Origin: Nocardia cyriacigeorgica
Lineage (GTDB): Bacteria > Actinomycetota > Actinomycetes > Mycobacteriales > Mycobacteriaceae
Direction: 5' to 3'
Assembly: GCF_029868385.1 (NCBI RefSeq)
Contig: NZ_JARWNX010000062.1
Coordinates: 496,001 to 560,000, forward strand
DNA length: 64,000 nt
Below, in pieces: positions 25,149-33,391 of the stretch (the first letter of the stretch is position 1; each line of letters begins with the position of its first letter). The notes beneath the pieces were generated by a model, which ran no database searches, was not told the origin of the DNA, and was given only the letters and a program-made list of their open reading frames with translations. Made by a program: the position numbers and the translations under genes.

Positions 25149-25239
25149 ACTTCCCGACCAGGCACTCTACCCACGAGTAACCCGATTCTCATTCACTTTC
25201 GAAGCAACCCGCCAACCCGCTGACGACCGACCGCACGGA
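25149..25239 (-). promoter_or_regulatory. CRISPR leader of array F, adjoining apt
   Basis: A 91-base segment between the apt stop codon and the newest repeat. It carries the blocks shared with the other leaders (GACCAGGCACTCTACCC, GATTCTCATTCACTTTCG, CTGACGACCGACCGCACGG). With apt transcribed toward it and no terminator hairpin visible, apt transcripts could run into the array. Confidence 0.85.
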
Positions 25240-25812
25240 TCAAACAGTGACGATCGCCGTCAACGGGTACTCCCCCTGGCGCTTCCGCCCGCCCAGCGCC
25301 TCCAACTCCAACACCACTGCCGCGGCGACGATTTCGGCGCCTGCTTGGGCGAAGAGGTCGGCGGCGGCGGAGAGGGTGCCGCCGGTGGCGAGGACGTCGT
25401 CCAGGAGGAGGACTCGGCGGCCGATGAGGGAGATGCCGTCGGCGGGGATTTCGAGGGCGGCTTTGCCGTATTCGAGGTCGTATTCGCGGGTGACGACGGG
25501 GGGTGGGAGTTTGCCTGCTTTGCGGACGGCGAGGACGCCGGTGCCGAGGGTGGCGGCTACGCCTGCGCCGAGGAGGAAACCGCGGGCGTCCACGGCGGCG
25601 ACGAGGTCGGCGTCGGGGGCGCTGGCGGCCAGGCAGTCGATGACGGTGCGGAAGCCTTCGGGGTCGGCGAAGACGGGGGTGAGGTCGGCGAAGCGGACGC
25701 CGGGTTCGGGGAAGTCTTCGCGCCAGCGGGTCAGCTGGTGGACGACCGCTGCGGCCTTACTTGTCCGCTCGGCGACTGCGTCGTCGGATTCGATCGCCGC
25801 GTGCTTGCTCAT
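25240..25812 (-). CDS. apt: Adenine phosphoribosyltransferase
   Basis: Salvages adenine to AMP using PRPP. It has 190 residues with the type I PRTase fold: FPEPGVRFADLTPVFAD, VDARGFLLGAGVA, EYDLEYGKAALE and the PRPP loop VLLLDDVLATGGTLSAA. ATG 25812 is chosen because GAGAGG stands 5 bases upstream; the GTG at 25818 overlaps that site. The gene follows secD-secF-lipoprotein as in mycobacteria, where relA comes next. Here CRISPR array F occupies that position, and the 3' end has been copied to arrays C and E. Confidence 0.95.
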   Translation of the reverse strand: MSKHAAIESDDAVAERTSKAAAVVHQLTRWREDFPEPGVRFADLTPVFADPEGFRTVIDCLAASAPDADLVAAVDARGFLLGAGVAATLGTGVLAVRKAGKLPPPVVTREYDLEYGKAALEIPADGISLIGRRVLLLDDVLATGGTLSAAADLFAQAGAEIVAAAVVLELEALGGRKRQGEYPLTAIVTV

Positions 25813-25849
25813 CGACACCTCTCCATAGTCACATCACCCACACACCTTG

Positions 25850-27571
25850 TCACCGCTTCAGTACCCACCGGTCCATGTTCCAACCGGTACCCGCCTGGGT
25901 GGGGGCCGCGATGCCGTTCTGCAAACCGCTGCCGAAGGCGATGGTGCGCGGCGTGGCGAACAACGGAATGCTCGGCATCTGCGCCCACAGCAGGTTCTCG
26001 GCCTCGGTGAGCAGATTCAGCCGTGCGGTCGAGTTGTCGTCGGCCGCAAGCTGATCGGTGATCGCATCGTAACGGCCGTTACCGAATCGCCCGAAATTCA
26101 GCCCGCTACCGGTCCGCAACGCGCTGGTCGCGGCCACGCCGTCCATCGAACCGGCGGGGCCGGGGACGCTCGCGGTACCGGCCAGCACGGCATCTACCGC
26201 GCCCGCGGCGAGCTGTGCGGGACGGAAATCGGGTGCGCCCGCGTCGACGACGGTGATACCTGCGGGTTTGCAGGATTCGGCGATTTTCGCGATGGTTCGG
26301 GCACGGCGATCGTCGGGGGCCTGATAGCCGACCCGGATGGTCAATTCCGGTACGCCCGCTGCCGCGAGGGCCGCTTTCGATCCGGTGATGTCGGCGTTGC
26401 GGAAGGATTCCGCGGCTCCGGTGACGGCCGGATAGTAGAGCGAATCCTGTTGGACGGTACGGGAGTTCAGCGGACCGGAACCGAGACCGGATTCGGGGGC
26501 CTCCGGTACCTTGCCGATCTCGTCGAACAGGGCCTGGCGCGGTATGCACAGGGCGAAGGCGCGTCGGGCTTCGACGGAGGAGAGCACACCGCCGGTGGAC
26601 AGCACCAATTGCTCGGCGCCGCGTCCCGGCAGCTGCTGGACGGAGAAACCACCGAGATCGAGGTCGCCGACCGAGCCGGTGCCGATATCGACGACGCTCA
26701 CAGCGCCCTCACTCACCTTGGCCGCGAGGTCGGTCGTCTTGGGCCATACCACCACCCGGCCGGTTTCGGGCTTATTGCCCCACCAGCGTTCGTTGGCCAC
26801 CAGAACCAGGCCCTCGTCCTCGGTGAACGATTCGATCCGGTACGGCCCCGACGACGGGAACCGGCTCACATCCAGCTCACCCGGCGCCAGCGCCCAACCG
26901 CTGTTCCAGAAATCGGCCAGCCGCTGAATGGCGTTCGGATCACCGGACTGCATCACCGACACCACATTCGGCACATCGGCCGCACGCGCGGCGATATGGG
27001 CGGGCATCAGCTCACCGGCGGTGAACAGATTCCGCCATTCGAGATAGCGCCGGTCGGGCCGGAACACGACCGTGGCGTCCTTGGAACCGGGCAGGCATTC
27101 CACCCGCTCGATGTCCTCGTAACCGGCCGTGCTCGCGGCGTCGAACAGCGGCAGCGGGCCACCGTCGCCGGGGCGGGTGAACCGGCCGCTGCGCGCGGCC
27201 CAGGCCAGGATCAGGTCATCGCACGAGGTGGGTACGCCATCGGAGTACACACCGTCGGGATTGAGCCGGTACTGGATGGTCTGGGACTCCCCCGGCACCT
27301 CCTTGGCCGTGCCCACATCGGTGTCGGCGATCTGTTGACCATCGGGGCCGGTGTAGAAGAAGCCGGTCAGGACCCGCCCGAACACCGCGGTGGCGCCGGT
27401 GCTCGCGCCGGGCGTGCTGCCGCCGTTGTAGCTGGCGACGGCCGCGTCGACGGCGAACCCGATGGACGGAACCTGACTCTCACTCGAACATCCGGCCGCA
27501 AGTCCGGCCACCACCGCCGCGGCGGCCGCGGTCGCGAGCAGACGATACGCGAAACCTCGCGGCTGTCGCAT
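25850..27571 (-). CDS. ABC transporter substrate-binding lipoprotein, family 5
   Basis: A lipoprotein of 573 residues. The signal peptide ends in the lipobox LAAGC with Cys28. The mature part is a peptide/oligopeptide-type SBP (SBP_bac_5), with VFGRVLTGFFYTGPDG, YRLNPDGVYSDG, SSGPYRIESFTEDEGLVLVANERWWG and ALCIPRQALFDEIG. Its place between secF and apt matches the conserved mycobacterial lipoprotein of that locus. No permease or ATPase partner lies nearby. Confidence 0.9.
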   Translation of the reverse strand: MRQPRGFAYRLLATAAAAAVVAGLAAGCSSESQVPSIGFAVDAAVASYNGGSTPGASTGATAVFGRVLTGFFYTGPDGQQIADTDVGTAKEVPGESQTIQYRLNPDGVYSDGVPTSCDDLILAWAARSGRFTRPGDGGPLPLFDAASTAGYEDIERVECLPGSKDATVVFRPDRRYLEWRNLFTAGELMPAHIAARAADVPNVVSVMQSGDPNAIQRLADFWNSGWALAPGELDVSRFPSSGPYRIESFTEDEGLVLVANERWWGNKPETGRVVVWPKTTDLAAKVSEGAVSVVDIGTGSVGDLDLGGFSVQQLPGRGAEQLVLSTGGVLSSVEARRAFALCIPRQALFDEIGKVPEAPESGLGSGPLNSRTVQQDSLYYPAVTGAAESFRNADITGSKAALAAAGVPELTIRVGYQAPDDRRARTIAKIAESCKPAGITVVDAGAPDFRPAQLAAGAVDAVLAGTASVPGPAGSMDGVAATSALRTGSGLNFGRFGNGRYDAITDQLAADDNSTARLNLLTEAENLLWAQMPSIPLFATPRTIAFGSGLQNGIAAPTQAGTGWNMDRWVLKR

Positions 27572-27589
27572 GAACCGAACCCCCTGTCG

Positions 27590-28786
27590 TCAGTGGCTCT
27601 TACGGTGTCGTTTTCCGCTCGGGCGGGCGCCGGGGCGCGGGCCGGTGTCGCGGGTGCGGCGCGGTGGAGCGGAGGCCTCGCGACCGGCAGCTGTGCCCGC
27701 GCGACGCTCGCCCGCGGCGGCGGCCTTGGCTCCTGCCGCGCCGGACCGCTTGGCCAGCACCTTCTTGGTGTGCGCGGCCACCGGGCCCCAACGTTCCTTG
27801 ATCGACACCAGCACCGGCACGGCGAAGAAGATCGACGAGTACGCGCCGACGATCATGCCGACCAGCTGCACCAGCGCCAGATCCTTCAGCGTGCCGACGC
27901 CGAGCAGCCAGACCGCGATGACCAGCATGCCGATGATCGGCAGGATGCCGATCACGGTGGTGTTGATCGAACGCATGAGGGTCTGGTTGGCGGCGAGGTT
28001 CGCCTGTTCGGCGTAGGTGCGTCTGGTCAGATGCAGGACGCCGCGGGTGTTCTCCTCCACTTTGTCGAACACCACGACGTTGTCGTAGAGCACGAAGCCG
28101 AGGATGGTCAGCAGGCCGATCACCGCGGCCGGGGTGACCTCGAATCCGACCAGCGAATAGATACCCGCGGTGACGACCAGGTTGAAGAACAGCGAGGCGA
28201 TCGCCGCGATCGACATATCCCGTTCGAAGCGGATCGCGATATAGATCATCGTCAACACGACGAAGACCAGCAGCGCGATCACCGCCTGTCTGGTGATCTG
28301 ACTGCCCCAGGTCTCGCTGATCTCGGCGATGCTGATCGCGTTGCGCGTCACCTCGCCCTCGGCGTTCTTCGGCTGGAACTCGTCGAACAGGGCGGTCTGC
28401 AATGCGGCGGTCTGCTCGAGGTCGAGGGTCTCGGAACGGACCTGGATGGTCGCGGAATCACCGGAACCGACCTTCTGCACCGTGACCGGCTCATGGCCGA
28501 GTGTCTCGGTGTAGACGTCCTCGACCTGCTGGGTCGTCGCGGTATCGGTCGCGGGCAGCTGGATGCGCGAACCACCGGCGAAATCGATGCCGAGGGTGAA
28601 CCCGCGCACGGCGATGCTCAGGATCGACAGCAGCAGGAAGGTCGCGCTCAGCATGTAGAAGAACCGGCGGCGGCCGACGATCTCGAAACCACCGGTACCG
28701 GTGTAGAGACGTTCGAAGAAGCCGTGCTGCGGCGCCCGCGAACGGTTGGGGGCGTCCGGCTCCAGGGTCGGGCTCGAAGTGCTCAT
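27590..28786 (-). CDS. secF: Protein translocase subunit SecF
   Basis: Works with SecD to pull secreted proteins out using the proton gradient. It has 398 residues and six TM segments. The first periplasmic domain starts at GFTLGIDFAGGSRIQLP, and the RND-type core has ISEIAETWG-like residues (IAEISETWGSQITRQA) and GLLTILGFVLYDNVVVFDKVEEN with the conserved Asp. A long basic, Ala/Arg-rich C-terminal tail of about 70 residues follows the last TM. The ATG overlaps the secD stop. Confidence 0.95.
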   Translation of the reverse strand: MSTSSPTLEPDAPNRSRAPQHGFFERLYTGTGGFEIVGRRRFFYMLSATFLLLSILSIAVRGFTLGIDFAGGSRIQLPATDTATTQQVEDVYTETLGHEPVTVQKVGSGDSATIQVRSETLDLEQTAALQTALFDEFQPKNAEGEVTRNAISIAEISETWGSQITRQAVIALLVFVVLTMIYIAIRFERDMSIAAIASLFFNLVVTAGIYSLVGFEVTPAAVIGLLTILGFVLYDNVVVFDKVEENTRGVLHLTRRTYAEQANLAANQTLMRSINTTVIGILPIIGMLVIAVWLLGVGTLKDLALVQLVGMIVGAYSSIFFAVPVLVSIKERWGPVAAHTKKVLAKRSGAAGAKAAAAGERRAGTAAGREASAPPRRTRDTGPRPGARPSGKRHRKSH

Positions 28787-30522
28787 CGTGCGGTCTCCTT
28801 CACCAGCGCCGGTCCGCCCGCGCCGCGTTCCCTGGCTATCTGTTGCATCACACCGAGACCGTTCACCGACGGCTTCGCCCAGAACGGCGAGCGCGCGGCC
28901 AGCATCATCAGCGGTGCGGTGACCAGGTAGAGCACGATCACGTCGAGCACGGTGGTGAGGCCGAGGGTGAAGGCGAAGCCCTTGACCTGCCCGGCGGCCA
29001 GGATGTAGAGCACGACGGCGGCGATCAGGCTGACCGTCTTACCCGAGAGGTTGGTGCGCTGGGCACGGGCCCAACCGCGTGGCACCGCCGAACGGAAACT
29101 GCGGCCCTCCCGCATCTCGTCCTTGATGCGTTCGAAGAACACCACGAACGAGTCGGCGGTCATACCGATACCGATGATCAGACCCGCGATACCGGCCAGG
29201 TCGAGGGTGAACCCGATCCAGCGGCCGAGCAGCACGATCAGACCGTAGACGGCGACACCGGCCGCGACCAGCGACAGCCCGGCCAGGAAACCGAGCATCC
29301 GGTAATAGAGCAGGCAGTACAGCAGCACCACGATCATGCCGATCGCACCGGCGATCAGACCCGCGCGCAGCGAGGACAGGCCGAGCGTCGCGGAGACGGT
29401 TTCGGCCTCCGAGGTCTGGAACGACAGCGGCAGCGAGCCGTACTTCAGGGTGTTGGCCAGTTCCTTGGCGCTCGAGGCGGTGAAGTTGCCCGAGATCTGG
29501 GTGCTGCCACCGGTCTGCGGGCCCTGCTGCACGACCGGTGCGCTGACCACCTGCGAGTCGAGCACGAACGCGACCCGTCCGCGGCTGGCGTCCATCTGCT
29601 TCTGGGCGTACTCACCGGTGAGGTCGGCCCAGGCGTCGCTACCACTGGACTTGAACTCGAGGGTCACCTCGTGGCGAGCCTGCTGCTGGTTCAGACCGGA
29701 GGTGGCGTCCTTGATCTCCTGGCCGTCGATTCGGCTCGGCGCGAGCAGGAACACCTCGGTGCCCTCGGTCGAGCAGGTGACCAGCGGTTTGGCCGGATCG
29801 TCATTACCGGCCAGCGGGTCGGGCTTGGTGCAATCCATGGCCGCCATCGCGGCCTGCAATGTGGCCGGATCCTCGCTCTGCCTGGTGTTCTTCGCGTTCG
29901 CGATTTCCTGCTGCGCCTGTTCCTGCGGCGTGAGATCGGCGTCGTCGGCCGGTGGCGGCGCGGGTTCGGTCGGCGCCTGCGCCGGGAACACCCGGTTCTG
30001 CGGGGCCGGAGCCTGACCGGTCGGCGCGACACCGTCGGGCGTGGGCACCTGACCCGGGACCCCACCGGGTACCTGTCCCGGCGTACCGGGCACCGGCGGC
30101 TGGGTGCCCGTGCCCGGCTGCGGGGCCTGGGCGCCGTTCGTGGCGGGCGCGGACTGTACGACCGGCCGGATGTAAAGCTTGGCGGTGGTGGCCAGCGAAC
30201 GCGCCTGCTGACTGTCGTCACCGGGCACGGTGATCACCAGATTGTCGCCATCGATGACGACCTCGGATCCCGAGACACCGAGACCGTTGACACGGTTCTC
30301 GATGATGCCCTGGGCCTGCTTCAGGCTGTCCTGGCTCGGTTTGCTGCCGTCGGGGGTGCGAGCGGTCAGCGTGACCCGGGTGCCACCCTGTAGGTCGATG
30401 CCGAGCTTCGGTGTCGGGGATTTGTCACCGGTGAAGAACACCAGCGCGTAGATCACGGCCAGCAGCGCGGCGTAGACACCGAGCAATCTGAACGGATGCG
30501 CCGATCCCTGGGAAGGTGGCAC
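28783..30522 (-). CDS. secD: Protein translocase subunit SecD
   Basis: Partner of SecF. It has 579 residues. The first TM is near 12-30, then GIDLQGGTRVTLTA. A Pro/Gln-rich insert lies within the periplasmic P1 region (about residues 115-210). Then come STQISGNFTASSAKELANTLKYGSLPL and the RND membrane part with GIGMTADSFVVFFERIKDEMREG. The start is GTG 30522 with AGGAG about 10 bases upstream. Confidence 0.95.
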   Translation of the reverse strand: MPPSQGSAHPFRLLGVYAALLAVIYALVFFTGDKSPTPKLGIDLQGGTRVTLTARTPDGSKPSQDSLKQAQGIIENRVNGLGVSGSEVVIDGDNLVITVPGDDSQQARSLATTAKLYIRPVVQSAPATNGAQAPQPGTGTQPPVPGTPGQVPGGVPGQVPTPDGVAPTGQAPAPQNRVFPAQAPTEPAPPPADDADLTPQEQAQQEIANAKNTRQSEDPATLQAAMAAMDCTKPDPLAGNDDPAKPLVTCSTEGTEVFLLAPSRIDGQEIKDATSGLNQQQARHEVTLEFKSSGSDAWADLTGEYAQKQMDASRGRVAFVLDSQVVSAPVVQQGPQTGGSTQISGNFTASSAKELANTLKYGSLPLSFQTSEAETVSATLGLSSLRAGLIAGAIGMIVVLLYCLLYYRMLGFLAGLSLVAAGVAVYGLIVLLGRWIGFTLDLAGIAGLIIGIGMTADSFVVFFERIKDEMREGRSFRSAVPRGWARAQRTNLSGKTVSLIAAVVLYILAAGQVKGFAFTLGLTTVLDVIVLYLVTAPLMMLAARSPFWAKPSVNGLGVMQQIARERGAGGPALVKETAR

Positions 30523-30632
30523 AGTTGGTCATCTCCTAGGCGGAAGTCGAGGTGGAACAGGCGGGCACACGCCGATGACGCCGGGTGCCGTGCGGTGGTC
30601 CGCAGGTGGGCATCCGGCGCGTACGCGGACGG

Positions 30633-30989
30633 TCAGTCCTTCGTCAGCCGGGTTTCGGTCTGCTCGGCGGATTCCTCGGTGGCGGTACCGGGCGTCTCGT
30701 CGACCTCGGTGTCACCGGTCGTCTCATCGGCCTCGTCCTCGATGCGAACCTCACGGATCGCCTGACGCAGCCAGGTGGTGACGACCTCCTCGGCGATCTC
30801 GAGGTCGACGGTCGTTTCATCGGCCTCGACCACGGTGCCGTACAGACCCGACGTGGTGATGACCTGGTCGCCGACCTTCAGGCCTTCCTGCATCGTGGCG
30901 ACCTTCTCGGCTTCCCGCTTCTGGCGGCGGACGCCGAGGAACATCGGTACGAGCAGGGCTACCAGCAGCAGCGGAAACAGCAGTTCCAT
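30633..30989 (-). CDS. yajC: Sec accessory protein YajC
   Basis: A single-TM protein of 118 residues: MELLFPLLLVALLVPMFLGVRRQKR at the N-terminus, then GLKVGDQVITTSGLYGTVVEADE typical of YajC, then an acidic, Thr/Glu-rich tail. It associates with SecDF. It sits 110 bases before secD in the same direction. Confidence 0.93.
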   Translation of the reverse strand: MELLFPLLLVALLVPMFLGVRRQKREAEKVATMQEGLKVGDQVITTSGLYGTVVEADETTVDLEIAEEVVTTWLRQAIREVRIEDEADETTGDTEVDETPGTATEESAEQTETRLTKD

Positions 30990-31124
30990 CGTCGAAGTCA
31001 GTCCCTAGTCTGTGGGGTGGGAATGGACAGGTACTCACACAGTCTGCCAGCTCGGGTCACCGGCACCACACCCGCACACCCCGGAGGGACATGCGGGCCG
31101 TCCTGCACGGTAGCGCGCGGCAGC

Positions 31125-31158
31125 GGGCCCCGCGCCCGAAACGTCGGCGGCGGGGCCC
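31125..31158 (-). terminator. GC-rich hairpin after the monooxygenase gene
   Basis: GGGCCCCGC pairs with GCGGGGCCC around a 16-base loop, 14 bases beyond the monooxygenase stop on the minus strand. There is no T-run. Confidence 0.45.
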
Positions 31159-31171
31159 TGGTGTGGAAATA

Positions 31172-32662
31172 TCAGGCGCTGCGGCCGTAGCTGTAGTCGT
31201 CGAGCGGGAAGCTCACCGCTTCCCGGTGCGCGTTGATGGTGCTGGTCGGGCGCAGGAGGGCCGCCTCACCGTGCTGGTTGAAGTAGTAGCTGCGCGCTGT
31301 CGAGCAGTCGCCACCGTAGAACACCGAATCATCGAGTTTGCTGGTCACCCGGTCCAGGAACTCGGTGTTGGCGCGTTCGGTCACCTCGAAGGTGGTCTCG
31401 CCGCGCCGGAACAGTTCGGCGAACAGCCTGCCCATATGTTTCATCTGCGCTTCGATGGTGGTGAAGTAGGACAGCCCGCTGTAGGAGTAGGGGCTGTTGA
31501 GGCTGAGGAAGTTGGGGAACTTGGGCACGGTGATGCCCTCGTAGGCCTGGAATCGGTTGTCGCGCCAGAACTTTCCGAGGTTCACCCCGTCGCGGCCGAT
31601 GATCTCGATGGCCGGGAAGTTCACATCCCACAGGTTGAACCCGGTGGCCAGGATGAGGATGTCGATCTCGGTCTTGTGCCCGTCGGCGGTGACGATGCCG
31701 TCGGGTTCGATCCGCTCGATCGAGTTGGTCTCCAACCGCACATGCGGTTCGTTGAAGGTCTTGAAGTAGTGGTTGGAGAAGGTGGGTCGCTTACAGCCGA
31801 AGTCGTAGTGCGGAGTGAGCTGTTTGCGGGTTTCGGGATCGTGGACCTGGGCGCGCAGATGCGCCTTGGCCAGCAGCGCCGCACCCTTGTTCATGAGTTT
31901 GGCCTGCTTGAAGTGCAGTACGCCGACCACCATCAATGCCTCGAGCATGCTGGTGTTGACCAGGCGCGCGGCCTTCTGTGTGACCGGTGCGGAGGCGAAC
32001 AGTTTCTGGACCGGCGCCGGAATCGGCGCGTCGACCTTCGGCACCACCCAGATCGGGGTGCGCTGGAAGACGGTCAGCTCGCGGACCTTCTTGGCAACCT
32101 CGGGGACCAGCTGCACGCCGGTGGCGCCGGTACCGATGACGGCGGCCTTGCGATCGGTGAGATCGACCTCGTCGTCCCATGCGGTGGTGTGGATGATCGT
32201 GCCCGCGAAGGATTCGATACCGGGGAACGGCGGGGTGTACGGCTGGGACAGAAAGCCGGTGGCGGCGAGCAGATAGCGGCTGGTGAGGGTCTCACCCCCG
32301 GCGACGGAAACGACCCACTGCTGCTGCTCTTCGTCCCATCGCGCACCGTCGACGACGGTGCCGAAGCGCATCCGGCGACGTAGACCGTATTTATCGGCGA
32401 CGTGCTCGGCGTACTTCTTCAGCTCCGCGCCCGGCGCGAACAGCCGCGACCAGTACGGGTTGGGTTCGAAGGAATAGGAGTAGGTCACCGAGGCGATATC
32501 GACGGCCAGACCGGGATAGCGGTTCACATGCCAGGTGCCGCCGAGATCGTCCTCGCGTTCCAGAATGACGAAATTGCTCAGGCCGAGCCGGTCGAGCTCG
32601 ATGCCCGCTCCCATCCCGCCGAAACCCGCACCGACCACGATCGCGTCGTACTGAGGCGCCAC
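31172..32662 (-). CDS. Baeyer-Villiger-type flavin monooxygenase
   Basis: An FAD/NADPH enzyme of 496 residues that inserts oxygen next to a carbonyl or oxidises heteroatoms. The FAD Rossmann motif VVGAGFGGMG is at 9-18, GGTWHVNRYPGLAVDI near 43, the BVMO fingerprint FAGTIIHTTAWD near 155, and the NADPH-binding GTGATGVQ near 178. The start is GTG 32662, with AGGAGG six bases upstream. It is divergent from a TetR gene, with an operator between them. The pair interrupts the conserved ruvB-yajC order, so it is likely an acquired unit. Confidence 0.92.
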   Translation of the reverse strand: MAPQYDAIVVGAGFGGMGAGIELDRLGLSNFVILEREDDLGGTWHVNRYPGLAVDIASVTYSYSFEPNPYWSRLFAPGAELKKYAEHVADKYGLRRRMRFGTVVDGARWDEEQQQWVVSVAGGETLTSRYLLAATGFLSQPYTPPFPGIESFAGTIIHTTAWDDEVDLTDRKAAVIGTGATGVQLVPEVAKKVRELTVFQRTPIWVVPKVDAPIPAPVQKLFASAPVTQKAARLVNTSMLEALMVVGVLHFKQAKLMNKGAALLAKAHLRAQVHDPETRKQLTPHYDFGCKRPTFSNHYFKTFNEPHVRLETNSIERIEPDGIVTADGHKTEIDILILATGFNLWDVNFPAIEIIGRDGVNLGKFWRDNRFQAYEGITVPKFPNFLSLNSPYSYSGLSYFTTIEAQMKHMGRLFAELFRRGETTFEVTERANTEFLDRVTSKLDDSVFYGGDCSTARSYYFNQHGEAALLRPTSTINAHREAVSFPLDDYSYGRSA

Positions 32663-32694
32663 GTCGAACCTCCTGAATTTGTGCACCGACTCAC

Positions 32695-32714
32695 CGGAAT
32701 GACACATCATTCCG
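32695..32714. promoter_or_regulatory. TetR-type operator between monooxygenase and regulator
   Basis: CGGAATGA and TCATTCCG are perfect inverted repeats separated by CACA, centred in the 78-base divergent region. It is the expected binding site of the adjacent TetR protein, controlling both genes. Confidence 0.7.
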
Positions 32715-32740
32715 TTTGTGACGACAGTATCATCGCAGAT

Positions 32741-33364
32741 GTGACGAAGCCATCCACCCGGGCCGAGCGGCGCAAGGCCGAACTGCGCCGAGAGATCATC
32801 GATACCGCCTTCGTATGCTTCGCCGAGAAGGGCTACCACGCGACCGGCATCGCCGATATCGCCGGTCATCTGGGGATCGGCCACGGCACCTTCTACCGGT
32901 ACTTCAGCAATAAGCGCGACATCATCGACCATGTCATCGACGATCTGGCCGCAAGGATCATCGAAGCGCTCGGCACCGACAACGCTCCCGACGCCGCCAC
33001 CAGCCTCGACGAGTACCGCGAGCAGATCGACCGCATCGGCGTCGCGCTGACCCACATCCTGATCGAGGACCGCCGGGTGGCGCAGTTGCTGCTGTTCCAT
33101 GCCACCGGAATCGATGACGAGCTGACCGAACGCCTGTACGGCCTGCTCGACACCGCCGATTCGCTGACCGCTGGCTATCTGGAGCACGGCGTCGAACTGG
33201 GCTATCTGCGCGAGGACCTCGACACCGTGAACACCGCGCGTGCGGTGACCGGCATGTTGATGGCCGGTGTGGTGCACGGGTTGCGCGATATGGACGAGGC
33301 CGCCATCACCGCGTTGAACGAGGCCATCCGCCGACTGTTGATCGAGGGCGTGCGTAAACCCTGA
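32741..33364 (+). CDS. TetR-family transcriptional regulator
   Basis: A regulator of 207 residues. The HTH region AEKGYHATGIADIAGHLGIGHGTFYRYFSNKRDII lies at about 25-60; a helical ligand domain follows. GTG 32741 is the likely start since the upstream ATG at 32699 lies inside the operator. No ribosome site is seen, so translation may be leaderless. It probably represses the divergent monooxygenase gene. Confidence 0.88.
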   Translation: MTKPSTRAERRKAELRREIIDTAFVCFAEKGYHATGIADIAGHLGIGHGTFYRYFSNKRDIIDHVIDDLAARIIEALGTDNAPDAATSLDEYREQIDRIGVALTHILIEDRRVAQLLLFHATGIDDELTERLYGLLDTADSLTAGYLEHGVELGYLREDLDTVNTARAVTGMLMAGVVHGLRDMDEAAITALNEAIRRLLIEGVRKP

Positions 33365-33391
33365 TCCGGGCCGTGGTGGCGGGTCGGCGAC

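Noticed and set aside
8200..25239. Search for integrase, transposase or attachment sites around the CRISPR island
   Set aside because: No recombinase gene, tRNA gene or terminal inverted repeats were seen, so no specific mobile element is claimed.
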